Shown: one piece after another, positions 1-6,459 of the stretch | Numbering within the stretch: the first letter of the stretch is position 1 | Layout: the number at the start of each line of letters is the position of its first letter | From: Chloroflexota bacterium | GTDB lineage: Bacteria; Chloroflexota; Anaerolineae; Aggregatilineales; Phototrophicaceae | DNA: 23,814 nt | Direction of reading: 5' to 3' | Assembly: GCA_010092805.1 (NCBI GenBank) | Contig: JAADYY010000301.1 | Span: 1-23,814, forward strand | Notes under the pieces: generated by a model | Told to the model about the DNA's origin: nothing | Database searches by the model: none | The model's input: the letters and a program-made list of their open reading frames with translations, nothing else | Made by a program: the position numbers and the translations under genes

Positions 1-25
1 ATGTCTTCCCGCTTATGACAAGTGC

Positions 26-31
26 ATTATA
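26..31 (-). promoter_or_regulatory. possible leftward -10 box at window edge
   Basis: On the minus strand this reads TATAAT, a perfect -10 consensus. No good -35 is found at 16-18 bp; the nearest candidate, TTGATG, lies 20 bp away. It could drive a minus-strand gene beyond the left edge, divergent from the NADH dehydrogenase. The rest of bases 1-179 shows no other convincing element and no gene. This is a weak call. Confidence 0.25.
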
Positions 32-179
32 CCCGGTCGTTCAAACTGCTGCATCAACTTACGGCGAAATGAGCATATTGTGAACACAGGCACAAAAAAC
101 TACCCAATCTTACTGTTTTTGTGGAATACTTGAACGCATGACGACTCAAGTAAATTCTACACACGCGGGAGCGAAGGGC

Positions 180-1517
180 ATGGAGAGACAACGGCGACCC
201 AGAATTGTCATCATTGGCGCAGGATTTGGCGGTCTGCACGCAGCGCGGCAGTTTGTGAAGGAAGATGTGGATGTGCTGCTCATTGACCGCAACAACTTTC
301 ACACGTTCACACCGCTGCTTTATCAAGTAGCGACCTGCGCGCTCGATTCGGGTGAGATCGCCTATCCCGTGCGCGGCATCTTCCGCGATAAAGCCAATAT
401 CTCGTTCCTGATGGGCGAGGTCACGACGATTGACACAAATGCCCAGACCGTGCGGGTACGTGTCAATGGAACGGCCCGGATTGAAACCTACGATAAACTG
501 ATCGTTGCCGCGGGCAGCGTCACGAACTTCTTCGGCATGGATACTGTGCAGCAGTATTCGTTTGAACTGAAAGACCTGCGCGATTCGGTGACGCTGCGCA
601 ACCACATCCTTAAGCTCTTTGAGAAAGCCGCCTGGGCAGAAGACCCAACTTACCGTCAGGCGCTCTCGACAATTGTTGTGGTCGGTGGTGGCCCCACAGG
701 CATCGAAACGGCGGGCGCGATCCGTGAGCTGTATGCGCATGTGCTCCACAAGGAATATGCCAACACACCGGGGATGCAGCTTGAACCGCGCGTGATCCTC
801 GTCGAGATGACCGACGCGCTGCTGCGCCCGTACCCGCCGAAATTGCAGGCGGCGGCGCTGCGCCAGCTCGAATCGCTGGGTGTGGATGTGCGCTTAAATA
901 CCGCGCTGAAAGATGCCGCCAAAGATCACGTCATCCTGGGCGACGACAGCATCATCCCCACCTACACACTAATCTGGTCTGCCGGGGTGAAAGCGGCTCC
1001 GGTGGGTGAGTTGCTCAACGTGCCACTGCAGCGCGGCGCGCGTGTGCCTGTCAAACCGACGATGGCGGTCGAAAACCTTGACAATGTCTACGTCGTGGGC
1101 GACATGGCGTATCTGGAAGATGAGAACGGGATGCCGTACCCGATGATCATCCCGATTGCTCAGCAACAGGGCATTTTAGCAGCCAAGAACATTCTGCGTG
1201 GCTACGCGGGCCAGGAACCAGAACACTTCACATACAGCAGCCGCGGGATCATGGCGACGATTGGCCGCAGCCGCGCCGTCGCCTGGATTTACCACCGCAT
1301 CCAGCTGACCGGCTATCTGGCTTGGGCCGCCTGGTTGGTGCTGCATCTCGTGGAGCTGATGGGTTTCCGTAACCGCCTCAACGTTCTGATCAACTGGACG
1401 TGGAATTACATCACTTACGACCGCTCTGTGCGTCTCATCGAGGAAAACACAATCGACGACCGCGCCGATACCATCGAGAAGCCAGAAGTGTTGCCCGTCG
1501 AGGCGGAAGTCGCCTAA
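180..1517 (+). CDS. ndh: type II NADH dehydrogenase (NDH-2), FAD-dependent
   Basis: This is a membrane-associated flavoprotein that oxidises NADH and reduces quinone without pumping protons. The N-terminus carries a Rossmann FAD motif, IVIIGAGFGG, around residues 9-19. A second dinucleotide motif, VVVGGGPTGIETAG, for NAD(P)H lies near residues 165-180. A third FAD segment, NVYVVGDMAYL, is followed by IPIAQQQG, the quinone-side segment of NDH-2 proteins. The C-terminus has the family's membrane-docking helices, with HLVELMGFRNRL and a WTWNY motif. I prefer the ATG at 180 (445 aa) because GGGAG at 167-171 is well spaced. The in-frame ATG at 138 has no Shine-Dalgarno and only adds 14 residues of unstructured-looking sequence. 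The length fits the family. A terminator follows directly, so the gene is probably monocistronic. The family call is sure; the quinone type is not visible. Confidence 0.93.
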   Translation: MERQRRPRIVIIGAGFGGLHAARQFVKEDVDVLLIDRNNFHTFTPLLYQVATCALDSGEIAYPVRGIFRDKANISFLMGEVTTIDTNAQTVRVRVNGTARIETYDKLIVAAGSVTNFFGMDTVQQYSFELKDLRDSVTLRNHILKLFEKAAWAEDPTYRQALSTIVVVGGGPTGIETAGAIRELYAHVLHKEYANTPGMQLEPRVILVEMTDALLRPYPPKLQAAALRQLESLGVDVRLNTALKDAAKDHVILGDDSIIPTYTLIWSAGVKAAPVGELLNVPLQRGARVPVKPTMAVENLDNVYVVGDMAYLEDENGMPYPMIIPIAQQQGILAAKNILRGYAGQEPEHFTYSSRGIMATIGRSRAVAWIYHRIQLTGYLAWAAWLVLHLVELMGFRNRLNVLINWTWNYITYDRSVRLIEENTIDDRADTIEKPEVLPVEAEVA

Positions 1518-1547
1518 ATCCAACGACGCGCTTCGCATTCGGTTCCG

Positions 1548-1579
1548 AGCCGCCCCAGGATAAACATGGGGCGGTTTTT
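1548..1579 (+). terminator. Rho-independent terminator after ndh
   Basis: A perfect stem of CCGCCCCA and TGGGGCGG, extendable to about 10 bp with a wobble pair, closes a loop of about 10 bases. TTTTT and a further T-rich stretch follow. It lies 30 bp after the ndh stop and fits a classical intrinsic terminator. Confidence 0.9.
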
Positions 1580-1581
1580 GT

Positions 1582-1611
1582 TTGTCGAATCAACGCAGAG
1601 CCAGCTAGAAT
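1582..1611 (+). promoter_or_regulatory. promoter for the 118-aa gene
   Basis: TTGTCG at 1582-1587 (four of six matches to the -35 consensus) and TAGAAT at 1606-1611 (five of six) are separated by 18 bp. Placed right after the ndh terminator and about 45 bp before the next start codon, this would give that gene its own transcript. Confidence 0.5.
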
Positions 1612-1654
1612 AATCATCAGATGACGGACTCATGCAAGCGGAGATAATGCAACG

Positions 1655-2011
1655 ATGGACGCTGAAATGGCGGCAAAGGCGAACACAGGAATGGATGCTG
1701 ATGCGGAAACGGCGCAGGCCCTTCGGGCGAAACGCGACGCCAAAACGAAACCTCACCTGGAACAATACGCGCCGGTCTGGCTGATCGATGAAAAAATCAT
1801 CGCCGAAGACGAGGCTGTCCAGTTCAACGCCGTTTTCCAGCATAATCAGTACGGCTGGGTGAACCGCCGCTACCGCTTCGACGGGTTCAACAATGTGCTG
1901 TATCACAAAGGCCAGAAGCAGCTGCGTGAAGATGATGTCCTGGATCTGATCACCCAGGAGCCGTACATCGATACAACAGCAGCGGATATCCCCAACGCGT
2001 ACGGCGGCTGA
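1655..2011 (+). CDS. hypothetical protein, 118 aa
   Basis: I do not recognise this protein. It is soluble-looking, without a signal peptide or membrane segment. The first 40 or so residues are rich in Ala, Lys, Asp and Glu and look disordered. The rest is a compact, aromatic-rich domain containing PVWLIDEKI, NQYGWVNRRYRFDGF and VLYHKGQ, followed by an acidic helix (REDDVLDLI). The C-terminus is a short polar tail ending in Tyr-Gly-Gly. GGAG at 1640-1643 lies 11 bases before the chosen ATG, slightly long. The next Met, codon 5, is an alternative start. The gene stands alone between a terminator upstream and a convergent gene downstream, with its own promoter. Codon use matches its neighbours, so I take it as real. 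Confidence 0.7.
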   Translation: MDAEMAAKANTGMDADAETAQALRAKRDAKTKPHLEQYAPVWLIDEKIIAEDEAVQFNAVFQHNQYGWVNRRYRFDGFNNVLYHKGQKQLREDDVLDLITQEPYIDTTAADIPNAYGG

Positions 2012-2045
2012 TTCTTCGGCATCACGACCGCATTCGCCGCATATG

Positions 2046-2073
2046 GACAAAGGCCGGACTCAAGGTTCGGCCT
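2046..2073 (-). terminator. probable terminator of the GNAT gene
   Basis: On the minus strand, AGGCCGAA and TCCGGCCT form an 8-bp stem with one wobble pair and a 7-base loop. It lies 24 bp after the acyltransferase stop. The T-tract is short (TTTGT). It could also serve the convergent plus-strand gene, but there is no T-run on that side. Confidence 0.45.
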
Positions 2074-2097
2074 GTTGGGACATGCTTGGCGGGTAAC

Positions 2098-3102
2098 TTA
2101 CTGCGCCAATAGCATGTAAACGCGGGTATCCTGGCCACCCATGCGGTACTTGTAGGTTTCGTTGCCGCGCAGAAAGTCGAAGACCGAATGCCCGGTTTCG
2201 ATGGCGGCACGGATGTTGTACGACAGCAGCACGATCCCAGGGCTGAGCTGCGCATAGGCGTTCGGATCGAGGCCGGAATTGTAAACCAGAATCTGGTTGT
2301 TATAGTCGAAGTCGCAGTAGGTGGCGGCAGCGGTGCCGTTGACCTTCAGAAAGCTGAGCTTCAGCCAACCCTGCGCCGCCATCAAGGGGAGAATGCACTT
2401 AAAGAACGCTAGATTCTTGGGGTCGTTGAGGAATTCGCGTTTTTCGGGGTGGCTAGCGGCCATTAGGTCGAGGAAGCGGTCGAACTCTGCGTTCTGATCG
2501 TGTTCCCGCCCCACTATATACCACTCGATGTCGCCTTCACCCTCAGCACGGCGCAGTTTACGCCGAATCTCGCCGCGTTGTTTCTTGTCGAGGCTGTCAA
2601 GGTATTCATCCCACGTGCCCGGCAGCTTGATCACCGGGCAGACTTCTTGCAACTCGACCTTGGCATCTAAACCACGTGCCTTGAGCTTGTCGACAAACAA
2701 CGCATATGTGGGCGAGGTCTCCGGGATGTTACACAGGTTGACACGGTCATAAGCATCGCGGTGGTTCACCAGGAACCCGGCGAATTCATCAAGCACGGCA
2801 TCGATATGGTCGTGATCGATGATGAGGTCAACGTAATCGGTCACGTCTACGCAACCGATGGTGCGCACCACCGACTCACCTTCTTTCGGCTGGATAAACC
2901 AGGGCGCGATGCCGATAAGCCGTCCATCGTCGTCACGGCAGGCGACAACCCATAATTTGCCCGCGTCGTAGGTTTGCCACCACGCCGACTGCCACTCCCA
3001 CGTACAGAAAATGGCGTCGGTCGCGCTGCGTTTCAGCAGGTCGTTCCACTCAGATGCAAGTTCATCGAACACCTGTGATTGTTCGTACACTGTAAGCTTC
3101 AC
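2098..3102 (-). CDS. GNAT-superfamily acyltransferase, FemAB/BioF2-like (CelD type)
   Basis: The protein is 334 aa with a GTG start. It belongs to the double-GNAT group (Acetyltransf_6, also called BioF2-like or CelD/FemAB-related). Members transfer acyl or aminoacyl groups, often in cell-envelope or polysaccharide modification. Visible signs are the N-terminal segment WEWQSAWW with a following GIAPWF strand (first GNAT half). A central basic helix rich in Lys and Arg (DKKQRGEIRRKLRRAEGEG) follows. The second half contains FLKVNGTAAATYCDFDYN and a terminal segment, GHSVFDFLRGNETYKYRMG, typical of this group. The substrate cannot be told. GGAG lies 11 bases before the GTG, somewhat far; the GTG at codon 5 is an alternative start. 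The gene is followed by its own hairpin and preceded by its own -10 box, so it is probably monocistronic. Confidence 0.82.
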   Translation of the reverse strand: MKLTVYEQSQVFDELASEWNDLLKRSATDAIFCTWEWQSAWWQTYDAGKLWVVACRDDDGRLIGIAPWFIQPKEGESVVRTIGCVDVTDYVDLIIDHDHIDAVLDEFAGFLVNHRDAYDRVNLCNIPETSPTYALFVDKLKARGLDAKVELQEVCPVIKLPGTWDEYLDSLDKKQRGEIRRKLRRAEGEGDIEWYIVGREHDQNAEFDRFLDLMAASHPEKREFLNDPKNLAFFKCILPLMAAQGWLKLSFLKVNGTAAATYCDFDYNNQILVYNSGLDPNAYAQLSPGIVLLSYNIRAAIETGHSVFDFLRGNETYKYRMGGQDTRVYMLLAQ

Positions 3103-3146
3103 AGTCGGGGATTCTCCGATTCACCGGGCGGATAGGTTGCGTCACT

Positions 3147-3154
3147 ATTATAAT
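3147..3154 (-). promoter_or_regulatory. -10 element of the GNAT gene, symmetric box
   Basis: ATTATAAT is an 8-bp palindrome, giving TATAAT on both strands. The minus-strand copy (3147-3152) lies about 45 bp upstream of the acyltransferase start. No good -35 is seen at 16-18 bp. The plus-strand copy points at no gene. Confidence 0.5.
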
Positions 3155-3185
3155 CGCATCGCATGGGGTTGTGATAAGCCGCAAA

Positions 3186-3218
3186 TTAAAAAGCCGCCCC
3201 GGCGAGCGAAGCGGCTTT
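3186..3218 (-). terminator. Rho-independent terminator of the ABC ATPase gene
   Basis: Read on the minus strand, AAAGCCGC and GCGGCTTT form an 8-bp stem with a 12- to 13-base loop, followed by TTTTAATT. It lies 34 bp after the ATPase stop codon. Confidence 0.85.
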
Positions 3219-3251
3219 CGTAAGCACTATTTGGGTAAGCAAGCCACAAGC

Positions 3252-4391
3252 TTAAACGGGCTGCTTTTCTTCCTGCTGTTTGTACTCGTAGGCCAGCGAT
3301 AGCTCAGTATCGACATCAAACAGATGCGCATTGTCCATGTTGATCACGATGCCCATGCGGTTGCCGACACGCGCTTGCGTACGAGGATCGGTGCGGGCGA
3401 TGAAGGATTTGCCCTTCTCTTCGAGATAAACGATCATCTCGTTACCCATCTGCTCAACGACTTCAACGTTGGCTTGGATGACCGCGGGAACGATACCCGG
3501 CGGTTGGTAGTCGGCGTCGTGGATGTCTTCGGGGCGGATGCCGAAGGTCACCGGCTTACCGAGGTGAGCGCTGTACATCTCGCGCTTCGCCGCGGGCACG
3601 TTCACCTGGAAGCTCTGCGTCTCGACGAGCAGCTGGCCGTCTTCTTCCTTGAGCGTGGCATCGAAGAAGTTAATCGACGGGCTGCCGATGAAGCCAGCCA
3701 CAAACACATTGCGGGGGTTGTGGTACAGGTTAAACGGCGTATCCACCTGCTGGAGCTGGCCGGTGCTCAACACCGCGATCCGCGTGCCCATCGTCATCGC
3801 TTCCACCTGATCGTGGGTCACGTAGATGAAGGTCGTCCCCAGGCGTTGGTGCAGCTTGCTGATAAACGCACGTGCTTCCACACGCAGCTTCGCGTCCAGG
3901 TTCGAGAGCGGTTCGTCCATCAAGAAGACGGCAGGTTCGCGCACAATCGCACGCCCCACCGCCACACGCTGACGCTGACCACCCGAAAGCTGACGCGGAC
4001 GACGATCCAGCAACATTTCAATGCCGAGGCTCTTGGCAGCGTCACGCACCCGCTGGTCGATGGTGGCTTTGGGAGTCTTGCGCAGACGCAGACCAAACGC
4101 CATATTATCATAAACGGACATGTGCGGGTACAGCGCGTAGCTCTGGAACACCATCGCCACATCGCGGTCTTTAGGCGCAACATTGTTGACGACGCGGTCG
4201 CCGATCAGGATCTCGCCATCCGAAATTTCTTCCAGCCCAGCCAGCATCCGCAGTGCGGTCGATTTACCGGAACCGGACGGCCCCACCAACACCATAAACT
4301 CTTTGTCGACGACGTCGAGGTTCAAATCCTCAACCGCGACTGTGTTGCCGCTGTAGCGCTTCCAAACGTTGCGAAAGGTCACACTTGCCAC
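3252..4391 (-). CDS. sugar-type ABC transporter ATP-binding protein (MalK/UgpC/MsmX family)
   Basis: This cytoplasmic ATPase energises CUT1-type carbohydrate importers. Walker A GPSGSGKST is at residues 37-45, the Q-loop at Gln83, the signature LSGGQ at 135-139, Walker B VFLMDE at 155-160, the D-loop SNLD after it, and the switch His at 193. The C-terminal half is the MalK-like regulatory OB/TOBE region with the FGIRPEDI motif. I place the start at the GTG at 4389-4391 (379 aa, normal for the family). A perfect GGAGGTGA lies just upstream, with 7 bases between GGAGG and the GTG. An open frame continues upstream to 4523 but runs past the promoter and has no ABC homology. No permease or binding protein is adjacent, so it may be a shared ATPase, as MsmX is in Bacillus. 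Confidence 0.93.
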   Translation of the reverse strand: MASVTFRNVWKRYSGNTVAVEDLNLDVVDKEFMVLVGPSGSGKSTALRMLAGLEEISDGEILIGDRVVNNVAPKDRDVAMVFQSYALYPHMSVYDNMAFGLRLRKTPKATIDQRVRDAAKSLGIEMLLDRRPRQLSGGQRQRVAVGRAIVREPAVFLMDEPLSNLDAKLRVEARAFISKLHQRLGTTFIYVTHDQVEAMTMGTRIAVLSTGQLQQVDTPFNLYHNPRNVFVAGFIGSPSINFFDATLKEEDGQLLVETQSFQVNVPAAKREMYSAHLGKPVTFGIRPEDIHDADYQPPGIVPAVIQANVEVVEQMGNEMIVYLEEKGKSFIARTDPRTQARVGNRMGIVINMDNAHLFDVDTELSLAYEYKQQEEKQPV

Positions 4392-4473
4392 GAACTCACC
4401 TCCACGAGAAACAATTTGTCCATAACTTTTGGACTTTTGACGAACACTTGTAGAAGTTGCACAAAGAAATTGC

Positions 4474-4531
4474 TTTGCTGCAAAATGCATATCTGTAGGA
4501 GAATTATAGTTGCGATTGCGCATTTTGCAAA
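4474..4531. promoter_or_regulatory. operator-like palindrome pair flanking the ATPase promoter
   Basis: TTTGCTGCAAA at 4474-4484 and TTTGCAAA at 4524-4531 are both palindromic. They are also arms of a longer inverted repeat: TGCAAAATGC at 4479-4488 and GCATTTTGCA at 4520-4529 are perfect complements. One site overlaps the -35 of the ATPase promoter and the other lies just after the start of transcription, about 48 bp away. The layout suits a repressor that loops DNA, but no regulator is identified. Confidence 0.45.
4503..4530 (-). promoter_or_regulatory. promoter of the ABC ATPase gene
   Basis: On the minus strand TTGCAA (4525-4530; four of six) and a perfect TATAAT (4503-4508) are 16 bp apart. 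Transcription should begin near 4496, giving a leader of about 105 bases before the GTG start. Any start codon upstream of 4496 would not be transcribed from here. Confidence 0.6.
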
Positions 4532-4567
4532 GATTTGCTGGCCCTAATTTGCCAGGGAAAGCTGACC

Positions 4568-5842
4568 ATGACTCAGGACATCAATGCCGAAGTCATCGCT
4601 ATCGGCACCGAAATTTTGTTGGGCGAGATCACCGATACCAACTCCGTATTCATCGCCCGCACCCTGCGGGATATCGGCGTCAATCTCTACTACATGACTT
4701 CCGTCGGTGACAACCAGGGGCGGATTGCGTCGGCCATTCAGTTGGCGCTGGGCCGTGCCCAAGTCGTCATCACCTGTGGCGGTCTGGGGCCAACCGTCGA
4801 TGATGTGACCCGGCAGTCGGTCGCTGACGCTACCGCGCACGAACTGGTCTTTCACCAGGAACTTCTGGATACCATCGCTGAACGCTTCGCTGGCTTCCGC
4901 GTCAAGATGACGGAGAACAACCGTCGCCAGGCCTTTGTGCCAGCCGGCGCGGTGATCGTCGAAAATCCGGTCGGTACCGCACCCGCCTTTATCGTGGAGG
5001 TGGAGGCGCACGTCGAAACTCATGACACACCGCTCAAAGGCCAGGTCGTGATCAGCTTGCCCGGCGTGCCGCGCGAGATGAAGTACCTTCTCATCGAAGC
5101 GATTGTGCCGTACCTGCGCGATAAATATGACCTGGGTGGCAAGATCATCAAGGCGCGCACACTGCGCACCGCCGGCATTGGTGAAAGCGCCCTCGATGAG
5201 TTGATCGGCCCGGAACTGCTGCAAGCCAGCAACCCAACCGTCGGCCTGGCGGCCCACAGCGGCCAGGTTGATATTCGGATCACCGCGAAGGGTGAAAACG
5301 AGATGATCGTCAATGAGATGATCGCTTCGGTCGAGGCGCAGCTCCGTGAGCAGATTGGGCGCTTCATCTACGGCGTGGATGACGATGTGATTGAACAAGC
5401 GCTGATCGACTCGCTGCGCGAGCAAGACGCAACGCTCGGCGTCAGTGAGGTAGGGATTGAGCCGGTGATCAGTGAGCGGTTGAAAACGGTCGCGGGCGGC
5501 GAAGCCGTCCTGCACATCGTCGATCCGCACGCGGCTGCACAGGTGCTGTGTGATGTGCTCGAGATGCCGGAAAAAACACCCCCGCGCCAACTCGCGGAAC
5601 GCTGCGCCCAGCGTCTCACCCAGGAGTTCGGCGCGACGGTCGGTATCGCCGTGATCAGCCGGCCAGATCTGCGCGAAGACCGCGCCGACAAAGACGAAGT
5701 CAGCGTGATTGCGGTGTATGCCAATGGCAAAATGCGGTCGCGGGTGTACGGGTTCGGGGGCGCAACCGATACGGCCAAGATTTGGACTGGGAATTGGGCA
5801 TTGTCGATGGCCTGGCGGATGCTCCACGACAGCGAGTTGTAG
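4568..5842 (+). CDS. cinA: CinA-like protein: MoCF-type N domain, degenerate C-terminal amidohydrolase domain
   Basis: Residues 1-170 form a typical CinA/COG1058 domain (related to MoaB/MogA), with VIAIGTEILLGEITDTN, the GGLGPTVDDVTR motif at 71-82, NPVGTAPA and SLPGVPREM. In other CinA proteins this domain hydrolyses ADP-ribose or NMN-related pyrophosphates. The C-terminal domain should be the PncC-type nicotinamide-mononucleotide amidohydrolase, but its signatures are gone. The position of the ESCTGG motif reads SEVGIEP (residues 293-299). The GIAGPxGG segment is VISRPDL and KPVGTV is DEVSVI. The fold seems kept, because spacing and hydrophobic pattern still match, so I infer loss of NMN deamidation. 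The start is the ATG at 4568 (424 aa), with AGGGA 9 bases before it. It is followed after 5 bases by the PyrF-like gene. Confidence 0.88.
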   Translation: MTQDINAEVIAIGTEILLGEITDTNSVFIARTLRDIGVNLYYMTSVGDNQGRIASAIQLALGRAQVVITCGGLGPTVDDVTRQSVADATAHELVFHQELLDTIAERFAGFRVKMTENNRRQAFVPAGAVIVENPVGTAPAFIVEVEAHVETHDTPLKGQVVISLPGVPREMKYLLIEAIVPYLRDKYDLGGKIIKARTLRTAGIGESALDELIGPELLQASNPTVGLAAHSGQVDIRITAKGENEMIVNEMIASVEAQLREQIGRFIYGVDDDVIEQALIDSLREQDATLGVSEVGIEPVISERLKTVAGGEAVLHIVDPHAAAQVLCDVLEMPEKTPPRQLAERCAQRLTQEFGATVGIAVISRPDLREDRADKDEVSVIAVYANGKMRSRVYGFGGATDTAKIWTGNWALSMAWRMLHDSEL

Positions 5843-5847
5843 TCCCG

Positions 5848-6459
5848 ATGATCAGCAACGCATTCGCCGAAAAACTCAGCAAGACTCAGGCTGCACGCCA
5901 AACAGATCGCGCGCTGCTGATGCGGCCCCGGCTCGCCCAGATGCCGCTGCCGATGCAGCGTTATGATGATCCGTTTTTGCCGTTCAGCAAAGCGATCATC
6001 GCAGCCACGCGCGATAATATCTGCGCCTACGTCTTTGATTTCGCGGCCTACCTTGCGCTGGGCGCTGCTGGGGCCGTCGCGTTGGAACGCAGTATCGCTT
6101 ATGCCGGAGCGGACGGCGAGACGATCACGGTGCTGCATGGCCCATTTGCACACACCGGTTACGCCGAAGCTGTGGGCAAGCATGCTTTCAACGCCGATGC
6201 GGTGACTGTCACCGACGCCGCGCTCAGCGAAGGGTTTCTGCGGGAAGTGGGCGGCGTGTTTGTGCTGTCGGATCGGGCGGGCGCTGCGCCGGATCATCTG
6301 GACAGCATCAGTGTGTTTGATCAGTCAAATGCTCGCCTCACATTGGCAATGCCGGAGCGTACTATCGTGATCCGCATACTGGGGGATCCGGTGCTGTACG
6401 CAGGGCAGGGTGATGACTTCGCCGAGCAAGCCCGCCGAGCACTGGAGGCGACGCAGTGA
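5848..6459 (+). CDS. PyrF-like protein lacking OMP decarboxylase active-site residues (putative pseudoenzyme)
   Basis: The 203-aa protein follows the type 2 orotidine-5'-phosphate decarboxylase pattern from end to end. It has an N-terminal helix (FAEKLSKTQAAR), DPFLPFSKAIIAAT near 41-54, CAYVFDFAAYLALGAAG near 59-75, ALERSIAY, ADAVTV near 116-121, GGVFVL near 135-140, and a C-terminal VLYAGQGDDFAEQARRAL. Yet every catalytic element is gone. The GLDPD segment is MRPRL, the Lys of CAYKPN is replaced (VFDF), and the LDAKRGDIGNT loop that holds the Asp-Lys-Asp cluster reads LHGPFAHTG (96-104). It is also shorter than the usual 270 or so residues. The frame is intact with normal codon use, so this looks like a maintained non-enzymatic protein and not a decaying gene. 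It starts 5 bases after cinA and is coupled by TGATG to the next gene. Confidence 0.8.
   Translation: MISNAFAEKLSKTQAARQTDRALLMRPRLAQMPLPMQRYDDPFLPFSKAIIAATRDNICAYVFDFAAYLALGAAGAVALERSIAYAGADGETITVLHGPFAHTGYAEAVGKHAFNADAVTVTDAALSEGFLREVGGVFVLSDRAGAAPDHLDSISVFDQSNARLTLAMPERTIVIRILGDPVLYAGQGDDFAEQARRALEATQ

Noticed and set aside
3324..4547. Open frame of 407 codons on the plus strand opposite the ABC ATPase
   Set aside because: Shadow of the ATPase, whose Walker motifs are unmistakable. The frame is rich in His and Arg, without hydrophobic core patterns.
4544..5827. Long open frame of 427 codons on the minus strand opposite cinA
   Set aside because: It is the codon-mirror of a GC-rich gene. 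The plus strand carries clear CinA motifs and a ribosome site; the mirror has His/Asp/Arg-rich composition and no family pattern.
5782..5847. Upstream TTG start of the PyrF-like gene inside cinA
   Set aside because: It would overlap cinA by 61 bp without a Shine-Dalgarno. The ATG at 5848 matches the N-terminus of PyrF relatives.
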